Source: Paenibacillus sp. FSL H7-0331 | Lineage (GTDB): Bacteria > Bacillota > Bacilli > Paenibacillales > NBRC-103111 | Reading direction: 5' to 3' | DNA: 64,000 nucleotides | Assembly: GCF_001956045.1 (NCBI RefSeq) | Contig: NZ_MRTH01000027.1 | Coordinates: 41,785-105,784 of the forward strand | Part shown: one piece after another, positions 53,195 to 62,232 of the stretch | Layout of the letters: each line of letters begins with the position of its first letter | Position numbering within the stretch: the stretch's first letter is position 1 | Notes under the pieces: model-generated | Database searches by the model: none | Told to the model about the DNA's origin: nothing | The model's input: only the letters and a program-made list of their open reading frames with translations | Program-made: the position numbers and the translations under genes

Positions 53195-54907
53195 ATGAAC
53201 GGTATCCCGTATAACAGTGCTGCCGAGATCAGGGAATTGATTGATCTGCAGGATGATAGATTGGATGAGGAATTGGCCAGATTTCGCGATGAGCAGGTGC
53301 ATGGGAGGAAGCTCAGCTCCCAGGGACTTGAGCTGGGCAGACTGGCGCTGATGCTTCCGCTGTACTGCCAGCCGGATTCGCGGTATTACCACAACAGCGA
53401 GCTGCTTGCGATACTTCATGAGCTGGCGGCTGCATTTCTTGCAATCCAGCTGCCGAGCGGATCTGTGTCGTTGTACAACTGCAATATTGATTCACCGCCG
53501 GATACCGCGTTTACTGCCCATCTGGTCGCTTTGCTGGCAGAGCTGGGACGGCGCTTCGGCGGGGCGGAAACGGCGGCAATCACGGAGACGCTTGTGTTAT
53601 TCATGGAAAGGGCGCAGGACAGCATGCTGTACGGAGGCATCCACACGCCGAACCATCGCTGGGTGCATGCATCTGCGCTTGCCAAAATGCATGAGCTATT
53701 CGGCGGCACGGCATTCCGGGACCGCGCTTTTCAGTTTCTGAATGAAGGTCTCGATATTACTGAGTATGGGGAATGGACGGAGCGCAGCAATGCGATATAC
53801 AACGCCATCTGCGCTTATTATTTGCATACAGTCGGACGGACGTTCGATTACGAGCCTGCCTTTGAAGCCGCTCAAAGTACCTTGGTCATGATGAGCTATC
53901 TGCTTCATCCGGGCGACACGATTGCGACCGAATATTCGGGGCGCCAGGATCTCGGTCAGGTGGCGAAGCTGGATGACCGTTTCTATGCAGCCTGCCACTT
54001 GATGGCAGCACGCAGCAAGGACCCGATACTGGCAGCGTTGGCCCGCACTGCCGACCGGACGTCGTCGAAGGGTTCACTTGGTTTGATTCACTGGATGCTG
54101 GAGCCGGAGCTGATGGAGCTGCCGGGTGACGATACGCCTTTGTCCGACAGTTATACGGTATTGTTCGGGGAAAACAATGTGGTACGGGTACCGGACCGTG
54201 TGCCCTATCTCGGTCCCGTTGTGAAGCATCCGCATGGAGCATCAGTACTGCGCCACCGCAGGGGCAAGCTGAGCGTAACAGTGATGGCAGGCCAACAGGA
54301 AATGATGTATATCCAATACGGCCAAGCTAGAATGCCGGCATTGAAATTGGGTGTCGGCTGGTTCGGTATCGGAGCGGCTGCGTTCCCCGGTATCCGCAAG
54401 CTTGCGGAGGATACGTACAGAATGGACGTTGAGCTGGAGGGCTGTTATTTCCAGCCGCTTGCTGAAGAGCATACGAGAGATGCCAAAGGGATGTATGTGA
54501 AGTTGCCGAATCATCTACGCGAGCGCACCGATATTCTCCATCTCCGCATCGGTGTCGAGGTCAAGCTGCTTGACGATGGCGTTGATGTGCGCATCATCTC
54601 GGAGGAGAGAGCCGACATCTACCTGCAGGCCGTCTGCATGTTTGATGCTCATGGACAGCTGCAGGGTGAAGGCCTTGAGCATACGGCGCCTTCCATGCAG
54701 CGCTTGACTGAGGGTACCGCCGTATACAGCTGCGGTGAAGACCACATTCGCATTGAAGAGGGTGCTTTGGAGCACTTTGAAGTTTTCATGCGCAATGATG
54801 TTATCAATAAGGAAGCACTTAATTTGACTATGAACTGGGTCACGCCAGCGGATCGCATATTACGGTTCCGGTTTTTTTCTGAGTCCGAACCGAACTCAAC
54901 CCAATAA
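53195..54907 (+). CDS. Predicted alpha-toroid polysaccharide-degrading enzyme of unassigned family
   Basis: 570 residues from ATG 53195, 9 bases after AAGGAG (53180-53185); an in-frame start at 53120 lies inside a hairpin. There is no signal peptide. The N-terminal 330 residues form an alpha-helical toroid (FAAAFLAIQ-type helices, DSPPDTAFTAHLVALLAELG, GGIHTPNHRWVHASALAKMH, YGEWTERSNAIYNAICAYY), and the rest is a beta-sandwich (GASVLRHRRGKLSVTVMAG). The TPNHRWV and GEWTERS motifs resemble the active-site clefts of heparinase II/III- and alginate-lyase-type enzymes, but I cannot place it in a numbered family. It is the catabolic enzyme of locus B, acting on imported oligosaccharide. Confidence 0.65.
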   Translation: MNGIPYNSAAEIRELIDLQDDRLDEELARFRDEQVHGRKLSSQGLELGRLALMLPLYCQPDSRYYHNSELLAILHELAAAFLAIQLPSGSVSLYNCNIDSPPDTAFTAHLVALLAELGRRFGGAETAAITETLVLFMERAQDSMLYGGIHTPNHRWVHASALAKMHELFGGTAFRDRAFQFLNEGLDITEYGEWTERSNAIYNAICAYYLHTVGRTFDYEPAFEAAQSTLVMMSYLLHPGDTIATEYSGRQDLGQVAKLDDRFYAACHLMAARSKDPILAALARTADRTSSKGSLGLIHWMLEPELMELPGDDTPLSDSYTVLFGENNVVRVPDRVPYLGPVVKHPHGASVLRHRRGKLSVTVMAGQQEMMYIQYGQARMPALKLGVGWFGIGAAAFPGIRKLAEDTYRMDVELEGCYFQPLAEEHTRDAKGMYVKLPNHLRERTDILHLRIGVEVKLLDDGVDVRIISEERADIYLQAVCMFDAHGQLQGEGLEHTAPSMQRLTEGTAVYSCGEDHIRIEEGALEHFEVFMRNDVINKEALNLTMNWVTPADRILRFRFFSESEPNSTQ

Positions 54908-54936
54908 GAATGCTCTCCATGATTTATTCTGGACGA

Positions 54937-55854
54937 TTAGTCTCTGAGGAACGAATTTTTGGCGACACGTATAAAATTGTTGGCGGTAGTCGAGAGACTC
55001 CGTCCTTTTTTATGTGCTACCACATAGCTGCGGGTCGTATTCTCAGCCAATATACGACAATATGTGGGTTGCTCATCAACAGTCAATGATCCAATCAAAA
55101 TCTCAGGCACAAACCCTACCCCCATCCCGGTGGCCACCAAGGAATTGATCGTGTCCCAATTCATCGTTTCAAATACGATATGTGGTGTAAAGCCAGCCTC
55201 ATTACAGAGGCGATGTCCCATGGGTGTAAATTTTTGTTCGGTTTTGAGAAAGATAAACGGCTGATGTTTGGCCAACTGCAAATCAATAAAAGGTAAACCA
55301 ACGGACATGGCAGGGGTCAAATAATCGTTAAGCTCATTGTTCTTCGGAATGGCAAATAAAATCTGTTCCTGATAAATATGCTGATACTCGATCTCCTTAT
55401 AAGAAAAGGGAAGAGGGATCATGCAAAAATCCACCTCCTCATTGATGATCAGCTGCTCCAGTGTAGCAGAATGCTTCTCCATAATGTCTAATTTGACAGA
55501 AGGATACTGTCTGCTGAAAGCAGGTATGATCCTCGGGAGGTAATGGTAGCTGTAGAAGGGAGAAATGCCAATGCGTAGGTTTTCCTCTCGCGTGTTGGCT
55601 ATTGCTGAGATCTCCTGGGTTAATCGCTCGCTTTTGTTCATAATTTCGCTTCCCTCTTTAATAAACACCTCTCCGGCTTTTGTCAGCTTGACCGTATTGT
55701 TCTCCCGAAAAAATAGAGGGGTTCCCAACTCCTGCTCCAGCTTTTTGATACATTGGCTCAAGGCCGGTTGGCTGATCGAAAGTTGTTGAGCAGCTTTGGA
55801 GAAGCTCAGCTCTTTGGCTACAGTGAGTGCATACTGAATGTCACGTAATTGCAA
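54937..55854 (-). CDS. LysR-family transcription regulator
   Basis: 305 residues on the minus strand from TTG 55854. The winged HTH is at the N-terminus (LSFSKAAQQLSISQPALSQCIKKLEQELG), followed by the two-lobed effector domain (LRIGISPFYSYHYLPRIIPAFSRQYP, VDFCMIPLPF, and GMGVGFVPEIL near the end). It is transcribed away from the Ugp-like operon that starts 255 bases to the right, the usual arrangement for a LysR regulator of a divergent operon. An inverted repeat at 55871-55887 lies directly before its start. Confidence 0.93.
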   Translation of the reverse strand: MQLRDIQYALTVAKELSFSKAAQQLSISQPALSQCIKKLEQELGTPLFFRENNTVKLTKAGEVFIKEGSEIMNKSERLTQEISAIANTREENLRIGISPFYSYHYLPRIIPAFSRQYPSVKLDIMEKHSATLEQLIINEEVDFCMIPLPFSYKEIEYQHIYQEQILFAIPKNNELNDYLTPAMSVGLPFIDLQLAKHQPFIFLKTEQKFTPMGHRLCNEAGFTPHIVFETMNWDTINSLVATGMGVGFVPEILIGSLTVDEQPTYCRILAENTTRSYVVAHKKGRSLSTTANNFIRVAKNSFLRD

Positions 55855-55870
55855 AAAGGCTCACCATCCT

Positions 55871-55887
55871 TATAATTTTTAATTATA
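55871..55887. promoter_or_regulatory. Inverted repeat next to the LysR start (possible operator)
   Basis: TATAATT-TTT-AATTATA is a perfect 7-bp inverted repeat with T-N11-A character, 17 bases upstream of the LysR start codon on its strand. LysR regulators commonly bind such sites for autorepression. Confidence 0.5.
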
Positions 55888-56037
55888 GGTTTATTATATA
55901 AAATTATTTAATAGAGATCAAGAATCGATATTTACATCATTTTTCAAGTAAATATATGGTAATATTTGCTCTTAATATCATATATAGTATTATTATAGAT
56001 CAAAAAAGACTGAATTTCCGTTTTACAAAACGTTAAC

Positions 56038-56065
56038 TTGATCTGTATTCATTATCACTTATAAT
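56038..56065 (+). promoter_or_regulatory. Sigma-A-type promoter of the Ugp-like operon
   Basis: TTGATC (56038-56043), a 16-base spacer, and TATAAT (56060-56065). The start codon of the first permease is 45 bases downstream of the -10. Confidence 0.6.
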
Positions 56066-56109
56066 AAAAATATATAAGGAAAGTCATTAAATCGATATGA
56101 GGTGATGCT

Positions 56110-56994
56110 ATGACAGTCAGGAAGCGAAGCGAGAATACGGCGGGATATGTACTGTTACTTCCTTCCCTGCTCATTTTGTTAGTGTTTGTGATCATTCCCA
56201 TTTTTTATAGTGCAGGCTTAAGCTTACTCTCGTGGGACATGATGAGGCCGATGCCCGAGTTTATAGGATTAAATAATTATGTGAGCTTATTTCAAAGCAA
56301 AAGCTTCTACAACTCGTTATTTCGAACGCTGCTTTACACGATCATGACAGTTCCAATTTCCATGATCCTTTCGCTTGGATTCGCATTATTGCTCGACAAG
56401 GGACTTCGTTTGGCACTATCGGTATACCGGTCGTTGTTCTTTGCCCCTATAGTCACGTCTACAGTAGCGATTTCTGTTGTATGGATGTTTATTTATCACC
56501 CTGACTACGGCATGGCCAATGCGGCTATGAAATGGCTGGGACTGGAGCCCCTGCGCTGGTTGAACGACACCAAGACGGCGTTAATTTCTTTGGCCATAAT
56601 GGCAATCTGGAAGCACATCGGGTTTTGTGTCGTTATTTACTTGGCTGGCCTACAAGGGATTCCAACAGATGTGGAGGAAGCGGCCAAAATGGACGGTGCA
56701 GGTCCACTGCGAATCATGCTAAGCATTAAGCTTCCATTACTGACGCCAACAATCTTTTTCCTACTTATTTATTTGACGATTGAGCAGCTGCAGACCTTCA
56801 CGCAAATCGATGTTATGACGAAGGGAGGTCCAGCCGGAAGCACAGAGCTTGTGGTCATGCACCTGTGGAATTATGCGTTTGAGCGCTTCCAGATGGGTTA
56901 TGCCTCAGCCATTGCCATGGTATTACTAGGCATTATTCTCTTGCTGACTTGGGTGCAAATGAGATTAGTCGGCCGTAAAGTGCATTATCAATAA
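56110..56994 (+). CDS. ABC transporter permease, UgpA-like
   Basis: 294 residues with AGGTGATG before ATG 56110. Six hydrophobic helices, the first YVLLLPSLLILLVFVIIPIF, the FIGLNNYVSLF loop of the UgpA/MalF group, EAA loop EEAAKMDGAGPLRIM, and GGPAGSTELVVMHLW typical of glycerol-3-phosphate or sugar UgpA-type permeases. It begins a four-gene operon: permease, permease, binding protein, glycerophosphodiester phosphodiesterase. The last gene suggests glycerophosphodiesters or glycerol-3-phosphate as substrate. Confidence 0.88.
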   Translation: MTVRKRSENTAGYVLLLPSLLILLVFVIIPIFYSAGLSLLSWDMMRPMPEFIGLNNYVSLFQSKSFYNSLFRTLLYTIMTVPISMILSLGFALLLDKGLRLALSVYRSLFFAPIVTSTVAISVVWMFIYHPDYGMANAAMKWLGLEPLRWLNDTKTALISLAIMAIWKHIGFCVVIYLAGLQGIPTDVEEAAKMDGAGPLRIMLSIKLPLLTPTIFFLLIYLTIEQLQTFTQIDVMTKGGPAGSTELVVMHLWNYAFERFQMGYASAIAMVLLGIILLLTWVQMRLVGRKVHYQ

Positions 56995-57013
56995 ATGACG
57001 GAGGCGTAAACAA

Positions 57014-57913
57014 TTGGATCATTCAACCAAGTTAGTAAGCCGTGTCTCTCCTCAAGGTCATCGGATTAAAAGTCTGCAAAATTCATCCACGATGATTAAA
57101 CAAGCCGCATCCATTCTGAAGCATCTATTGCTGATCAGTGCGTCACTTGTGATGGCATTTCCATTCATCTGGATGGTGATCAGCTCACTGAAGATGCCGG
57201 ATGAAATATTTGGCGGAGGGCTGTTAAGCATACCGAGCTCCTTACGCTGGAGTAATTATTTGCAAGCTTGGCAAAGTGCGCCTTTCGATCGCTTTTTTAT
57301 GAATAGCGTGTTGGTATCCGTCTGTACGGTTGCGGGTCAGGTAATTACGTGCAGCATGGCCGCCTATGCATTTGCATGTGTTGATTTCAAAGGTAAGCAA
57401 GGCTGGTTTCTCCTATTCATTGCTACAACGATGATTCCCTTCGAATCGACAATGATTCCATCCTATTTGGTGGTCAAGTCCTTGGGGCTTATCAATACGC
57501 ATTTGGCGCTTATTATACCGAGCTTGACGAGTGTGTTTGGTATCTTTTTGCTAAGGCAATTTTTCCTTACAATTCCTAAAGATTTGCTTGATGCGGCCAA
57601 AATCGATGGATGCTCCCATTTCACAACTTTATTCCGGATTGTGCTGCCCTTATCGCAAACCATTTTAGCTACCGTCAGTCTGTTTGCTTTTATTAATTCG
57701 TGGAACAGCTATTTGTGGCCACTGCTCGTGACGAATACGACGCAGATGCGTACGGTGCAAATTGGTCTTAGATATATGATCGATAAGGAGCTCGGAACGC
57801 AATGGTCGCAGCTGCTCGCTGCCTCTACTTTTGTCATCCTGCCGATTCTGGTGTTGTTCTTGTTTCTGCAAAAATATTTTGTTCGTGGTATCGTCACCAG
57901 CGGATTGAAGTAA
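57014..57913 (+). CDS. ABC transporter permease, UgpE-like
   Basis: 299 residues from TTG 57014, 9 bases after GGAGG (57000-57004). Six hydrophobic helices beginning LLLISASLVMAFPFIWMVIS, KMPDEIFGGGLL, EAA loop DAAKIDGCSHFTTLFRIVLP, and LQKYFVRGIVTSGLK at the end, all UgpE/MalG-type. It starts 19 bases after the first permease stop and forms the channel with it. Confidence 0.88.
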   Translation: MDHSTKLVSRVSPQGHRIKSLQNSSTMIKQAASILKHLLLISASLVMAFPFIWMVISSLKMPDEIFGGGLLSIPSSLRWSNYLQAWQSAPFDRFFMNSVLVSVCTVAGQVITCSMAAYAFACVDFKGKQGWFLLFIATTMIPFESTMIPSYLVVKSLGLINTHLALIIPSLTSVFGIFLLRQFFLTIPKDLLDAAKIDGCSHFTTLFRIVLPLSQTILATVSLFAFINSWNSYLWPLLVTNTTQMRTVQIGLRYMIDKELGTQWSQLLAASTFVILPILVLFLFLQKYFVRGIVTSGLK

Positions 57914-57992
57914 CCCATCATGTGGCCTGTCGTTTCTATTGAATCCTAATTGAAGCTAATTTAATCATACAATGAATGAGGAGATGGACAAG

Positions 57993-59258
57993 ATGAAGAA
58001 GAAAGTATTAGTGACAATGACAGCTTTATTAGCTATTCTATCTGGTTGTGGAGAGCAGCAGGGGAGCACCAACACCCAGGAGACTGCAAAAGGGGCAGCT
58101 GCAAGCGGACCGATTACGCTTAAGCTGTGGTCTACGGAAAAGGATTTATTGAAAGGCTACATGGATGCATTCCAAGCGGCCAACTCCAATATTAAGATCG
58201 AAGTTGAATTCATGGGTGATTATGATGAAATGGCCAAAAAGGTTCAGGCGGGTATCGTATCTAACAGTCTGCCTAATGTCGTTCAACTAGGTCAAAGACA
58301 TGCGATTCCGCAAATCGCGGACAGCGGGAAGCTATTGCCAATCGAAAGCTTTATGTCCAAGGAAGAGATCGCACAAATTTTACCTGGATTTTGGCAACGG
58401 TACACGTATAAGGACAAGAAATGGGTCATTCCGTTTCAGAGCAGCACTCCGGTCATGTATTACAACAAAACAATGTTGGAGAAACAGGGCTTAAAGGTGC
58501 CCGATACGTGGGATGAACTGATCGAAGCGGGGAAAAAGGTGAGCGGCAATGGCGAATGGGGGCTTAACTTAAACAGCGACAGCCCGTGGTATTTCCAGCC
58601 AATGGTATGGAATCGTGGAGGGCAATTGATCAAAGCGGACGGTACGCCTAATGTGAACAGCAAAGAGGTCGTAGAAACGCTAAAATCAATTCAAGATGCT
58701 GTACATACGTCCAAGATCATGCCGCAAAATCAAATTAAAACATCAGGTGAGGATTTTGCAGCGGGTAAGCTGGCTATGTTATTCCGCTCAGGCGCATCGC
58801 TTGCTGCTTTGAAAAAGCAAATTGGCAATAAGTTTGAAATCGGAGTAGCGTTTTTGCCAAAGGTCAATCAACGCTGGGTACCGATCGGAGGCAACGGACT
58901 GGGTATTTTTAAATCGGATAAGGCTCATGAAGAAGCGGCCTGGAAATTAGTGTCCTTTCTGACGAGTCCAGAGATTACAGCTCAAAACTCCATGAGCACC
59001 GGATATATTCCTGTCAACAAAGCAGCTTACGAATTGCCTGATTTCAAGCAGCACTTGACGAAGGATCCGAACTTTAAAGTGACCATTGATCAAACCCAAT
59101 TTTTACGCGCAGAAGGCATTCATCCTGCTGACGCACTCATTTGGTCCGGTATTGTCAATGCGATTGAGACTGTACACAACGATGCCAAGGCTGATCCGCA
59201 AAAGGTCATGGACGCTCTGCAATCCGAAGTTATCAATTATATGAAATCATATAAATAA
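57993..59258 (+). CDS. Extracellular solute-binding lipoprotein, UgpB-like
   Basis: 421 residues from ATG 57993, 9 bases after GAGGAG; in-frame ATGs at 57972 and 57984 lie before or against that site. Lipobox ILSGC. Family features: ITLKLWSTEKDLLKGYMDAF, GIVSNSLPNVVQLGQRHAI, FQSSTPVMYYNKTMLEKQGL, TWDELIEAGKKV and AGKLAMLFRSGASLAALKK, close to UgpB-type proteins. It lies between the permeases and the phosphodiesterase in the same operon. Confidence 0.9.
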   Translation: MKKKVLVTMTALLAILSGCGEQQGSTNTQETAKGAAASGPITLKLWSTEKDLLKGYMDAFQAANSNIKIEVEFMGDYDEMAKKVQAGIVSNSLPNVVQLGQRHAIPQIADSGKLLPIESFMSKEEIAQILPGFWQRYTYKDKKWVIPFQSSTPVMYYNKTMLEKQGLKVPDTWDELIEAGKKVSGNGEWGLNLNSDSPWYFQPMVWNRGGQLIKADGTPNVNSKEVVETLKSIQDAVHTSKIMPQNQIKTSGEDFAAGKLAMLFRSGASLAALKKQIGNKFEIGVAFLPKVNQRWVPIGGNGLGIFKSDKAHEEAAWKLVSFLTSPEITAQNSMSTGYIPVNKAAYELPDFKQHLTKDPNFKVTIDQTQFLRAEGIHPADALIWSGIVNAIETVHNDAKADPQKVMDALQSEVINYMKSYK

Positions 59259-59281
59259 AAGTCAAAGGTGTGAATAAATCA

Positions 59282-60004
59282 ATGATTATGAATATTGCTC
59301 ACAGGGGAGCGTCACATAACGCGCCGGAAAACACATTGGCAGCCTTTTACAAAGGATTGGAAATGGGAGCCAATGGCTTGGAAACCGATCTTAGAATGTC
59401 CAAAGACGGTGTTATTGTTTTGCATCACGATGAATTGCTGAATCGCACGACCAACGGCACGGGGCGTCTTTCCGATTATACATGGCAACAACTGCAGCAG
59501 TTGGATGCAGGTTCCTGGTTTTCTGATCAGTATGTGGGGGAACGATTAGTGAGTATGGACGCATTTCTTTATGCTTTTGGTAATAAGCCCATCCATCTGG
59601 CGTTGGAGCTGAAAGAATCCGGGCTTGAGGAAGAGCTTATACATGGATTAAAAAGACACGATCTCATTGAAAAGGTAACCATTACCTCTTTTGACTTTGA
59701 GAATTTGCAAGCTGTTCGGCAAGCGCATGGCTCCATTCGGTTAGGTCATCTGGTTCGTCATTGGGATGAGAATCACTTGGCGCTATTGAAGGAATATGGA
59801 GTTATCCAGCTGTGCCCCCAAGCAGATACTGTGACTCTGGAAGGAGTCCGTTTGTTGAAGCAGCAGGGTTTCGAAGTTCGGGCCTGGAAAGTAGCTGATG
59901 ATGCATTAATGAAGCATTGTCTCGAATGTGGCGTGGATGGTATGACGGTTAATTTTCCTAATCAATTAAACGAGGCTCTTCAATCCAATGTGTACCCTTC
60001 ATGA
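59282..60004 (+). CDS. Glycerophosphodiester phosphodiesterase (UgpQ-like)
   Basis: 240 residues from ATG 59282; a GTG at 59270 in frame is an alternative. GDPD signature: IAHRGASHNAPENTLAAF with the catalytic His, METDLR-type EGLETDLRMSKDGVIVLHHDE, and C-terminal RAWKVADDALMKHCLECGVDGM. It hydrolyses glycerophosphodiesters to an alcohol and glycerol-3-phosphate. Its position at the end of the import operon, as in the ugp operon of Escherichia coli, suggests cleavage of imported phosphodiesters in the cytosol. No signal peptide is seen. Confidence 0.93.
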   Translation: MIMNIAHRGASHNAPENTLAAFYKGLEMGANGLETDLRMSKDGVIVLHHDELLNRTTNGTGRLSDYTWQQLQQLDAGSWFSDQYVGERLVSMDAFLYAFGNKPIHLALELKESGLEEELIHGLKRHDLIEKVTITSFDFENLQAVRQAHGSIRLGHLVRHWDENHLALLKEYGVIQLCPQADTVTLEGVRLLKQQGFEVRAWKVADDALMKHCLECGVDGMTVNFPNQLNEALQSNVYPS

Positions 60005-60319
60005 TCGTTTGCTGTAACGAAGAGGGTTCACGGTAGTTGAGATGTGCCACGTTGTAAGCAATTATTCAATTCATAGTTCAATATCCAAGGGCAGCCATGT
60101 GGTAGTCCTTTTTCTCCGCTAAAGGTACTGTGGACCATCTTAACTTATCCGTCGGGTGTAACCATATAAAAGATCACTTGCCAGCCCCCAAGGATGACGG
60201 AATGTCTTTACTCCTTGAACACCGACTTTCTCGATTTCCGCAATCCGTAAGAAACGTTCGCGCGCATGGCGTGATAGGATTGAGGTGAAGAACGGCCTTG
60301 GCCAGAGGAGGATATGATT
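60005..60319. other. Gap between the Ugp-like operon and the DinB gene
   Basis: No intact gene is supported. On the minus strand, 60140-60290 reads ARERFLRIAEIEKVGVQGVK then TFRHPWGLASDLLYGYTRRI and a stop, which looks like the C-terminus of a lost protein. GAGGAGG (60305-60311) is the ribosome binding site of the DinB gene. Confidence 0.4.
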
Positions 60320-60808
60320 ATGAACGTTATTGAGGATTGGGGTGGCGAATTGAAAAGAGAAGCCGAATCGACGCGGTCGCTTCTCGAAAGGCTCCCGGAA
60401 GACAAATTCTCTTGGAGACCGCACCCAAGATCGATGTCTTTAGGACAGCTCGCCCTACACGCTGCGGGAGTGCCCGGAGGGCTGGCTCTATTGCTGGACG
60501 AGGCGGTCAGCGAAGTTCCGGTCGTTCCGCTGCCGGAGCCGACCACCCGGCAAGAACTGCTCGAAGCGCTGGAATGGAGCGTGTCTCTCGCCGAGAGCAA
60601 GCTTCGGGAATGGGGAGAAGACGGGCTAAGGAATACCTGGAAGCTCGTCAGCAAGGGGGAGACCGTGTTGGAAGCGCCCCGGATCGACATGGTGCGAACG
60701 CTGATGTTCAATCACGTTTATCATCATCGGGGTCAGTTGACGGTCTATCTCCGACTGCTCGGAATACCGGTTCCAGGGATGTACGGCCCCAGCGCGGACG
60801 AACAATAA
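60320..60808 (+). CDS. DinB-family protein
   Basis: 162 residues from ATG 60320, 8 bases after GAGGAGG; the ATG at 60314 is too close. Four-helix DinB pattern: ESTRSLLERLPEDKFSWRPH, MSLGQLALHAAGV with a metal-ligand His, and NHVYHHRGQLTVYLRLLG with the HHxxQ-like cluster, ending VPGMYGPSADE. DinB proteins are metal-dependent thiol transferases or of unknown role. The gene is clearly GC-richer than its neighbours, which hints at recent acquisition. Confidence 0.9.
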   Translation: MNVIEDWGGELKREAESTRSLLERLPEDKFSWRPHPRSMSLGQLALHAAGVPGGLALLLDEAVSEVPVVPLPEPTTRQELLEALEWSVSLAESKLREWGEDGLRNTWKLVSKGETVLEAPRIDMVRTLMFNHVYHHRGQLTVYLRLLGIPVPGMYGPSADEQ

Positions 60809-60930
60809 CGGTGATGCAGTGAATGACTCTAAATTAAATCTGGGTTCTACGAATAAGAAAGCAACATTACAAAATTTACCTTGTGTTATAACTATCGTGT
60901 ACGTATTAGACACAAGAGGAGATTAAAATT

Positions 60931-61695
60931 ATGACTAGATTGAAGGGTAAAGTTGCTTTGGTTACGGGTGCAAGCCGCGGGATTGGACGTGCCATTGCGA
61001 CACGTTTAGCGCAAGAAGGTGCATTAGTAGCTGTTCATTATGGCACGAACCGTGAAGCTGCAGAAGAAGTAGTACATGATATCGAGCAGAATGGAGGGGC
61101 TGCATTCACGATTGGTACGAAACTTGGTTCTTCAGAAAGCATACAGACACTTTATAAGACATTGGATGAATTGTTGAAAGAAAGTACAGGTGACATTCAC
61201 TTCGATATACTAGTGAACAACGCAGGGATCGCCCTAGTAGCCCCAATTGAGGATACTACAGAAGACGCATTCGATAAAATCATGGAAATCAATGTAAAGA
61301 TGCCGTTTTTCCTGACTCAACAAGCTTTGCCACGTTTACGAGACGAAGGTCGAATTATTAACTTGTCATCCTCTGTAACAAGGATTTCCCTGCCTGCCAT
61401 TCCCGCATACAGTATGACCAAGGGGGCAATCAACACACTCACGCTCGCCTTATCGAACCAACTCGGCCCACGTGGAATTACGATCAATGCCATCCAACCT
61501 GGATTCGTTGCCACGGATATGAATGCTGCAATGCTGCAAGATCCTGCCTCACAAAAATTTGGTGCTGATTTTTCTATCTTTGGAAGATGGGGCCAACCAG
61601 AAGATGTCGCGGATATAGCTGCTTTTCTAGCTTCTCCCGACAGTCGCTGGGTAACCGGGCAATTGATCGATGCCAGTGGGGGCTCTCATTTGTAA
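60931..61695 (+). CDS. Short-chain dehydrogenase/reductase (classical SDR)
   Basis: 254 residues after AGAGGAG. NADP-type motif TGASRGIGRA, NNAG, catalytic S-Y160-K164 (YSMTK), and LGPRGITINAIQPGFVATDM at the end of the core, with a GQLIDASGGSHL C-terminus. It reduces or oxidises an unknown carbonyl or alcohol. It is followed by a perfect terminator and is monocistronic. Confidence 0.92.
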   Translation: MTRLKGKVALVTGASRGIGRAIATRLAQEGALVAVHYGTNREAAEEVVHDIEQNGGAAFTIGTKLGSSESIQTLYKTLDELLKESTGDIHFDILVNNAGIALVAPIEDTTEDAFDKIMEINVKMPFFLTQQALPRLRDEGRIINLSSSVTRISLPAIPAYSMTKGAINTLTLALSNQLGPRGITINAIQPGFVATDMNAAMLQDPASQKFGADFSIFGRWGQPEDVADIAAFLASPDSRWVTGQLIDASGGSHL

Positions 61696-61799
61696 AGTCA
61701 TCTGGAAATAGGATTGATCTTTTTGAAGTTCAAAGTGTTATCTGGCCTCTTCTTGGTGCTGGATTTTTAATGTTGAATGGGAAGGTAAGTACATGGGGG

Positions 61800-61824
61800 C
61801 AGACCGCCGATGCGGTCTGTTTTT
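61800..61824 (+). terminator. Terminator after the SDR gene
   Basis: CAGACCGC (61800-61807) and GCGGTCTG (61812-61819) form a perfect stem with loop CGAT, followed by TTTTT. Confidence 0.92.
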
Positions 61825-62196
61825 CCATTGAACTATCTGGACACGCTAACACAACGGAAATTCATTTGTTACTTCTCAAGTAAAGGGCAGGATAGATTAT
61901 TGAACATTTTTTATATATAATAATTCAAAAAAATAAAATATTGAATTTTTAGTCATTTCTCAACCTATAACTAAGGGCGATCGAATATTAGTCGATTAAG
62001 TCTTTAAACTAACGAAGAACGAGAGCTGAATAGTAATGACAAGAGGGCAGCCGCTAAAAAATCGGCAACCTCATTAAACGAAAAGGCAGGATAATAACCG
62101 TATGGAAAGATGATGAATATTCGAGCTGAAAACGTTACTCTATAAGGTTCACCAAGGTCTAGTTCCTGTTGCATATGCTACAGGTTTTTTTATGAT
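61825..62196. other. Gene-free stretch ending in an orphan terminator (possible small RNA)
   Basis: No coding frame is convincing. A clear intrinsic terminator (CCTGT at 62165-62169 and ACAGG at 62180-62184 around GCA/TGC, then seven T) closes the stretch, yet no gene precedes it since the terminator at 61800-61824. A promoter-like TTGAAT...TATAAC lies near 61944-61974. A small RNA or leader of about 200 bases could be made here; I cannot match it to a known riboswitch. Confidence 0.4.
62165..62191 (+). terminator. Orphan intrinsic terminator upstream of the ArsR gene
   Basis: CCTGTTGCA/TGCTACAGG hairpin with a T-T mismatch, followed by TTTTTTTAT. Confidence 0.75.
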
Positions 62197-62226
62197 TTGA
62201 CATGCAACTAAAAAGTTGCATATAAT
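62197..62226 (+). promoter_or_regulatory. Promoter with palindromic ArsR operator, start codon at the expected transcript start
   Basis: TTGACA (62197-62202), an 18-base spacer, and TATAAT (62221-62226). A perfect inverted repeat ATGCAACT-AAAA-AGTTGCAT (62202-62221) fills the spacer and would be covered by an ArsR dimer. The ATG at 62233 is 7 bases after the -10. Confidence 0.88.
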
Positions 62227-62232
62227 GGAGAT

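Noticed and set aside
56024..56037. cre-like ACAAAACGTTAACT before the Ugp-like operon
   Set aside because: It has three mismatches at fixed positions of the CcpA consensus, too weak to call.
61587..61883. 98-codon open frame overlapping the end of the SDR gene
   Set aside because: It overlaps the SDR gene in another frame and runs through the perfect terminator at 61800-61824.
62040..62160. Riboswitch upstream of the ArsR gene
   Set aside because: I compared it by eye with c-di-GMP, guanidine, ZTP, fluoride and cobalamin signatures and found no conserved core; only a generic small-RNA possibility is kept.
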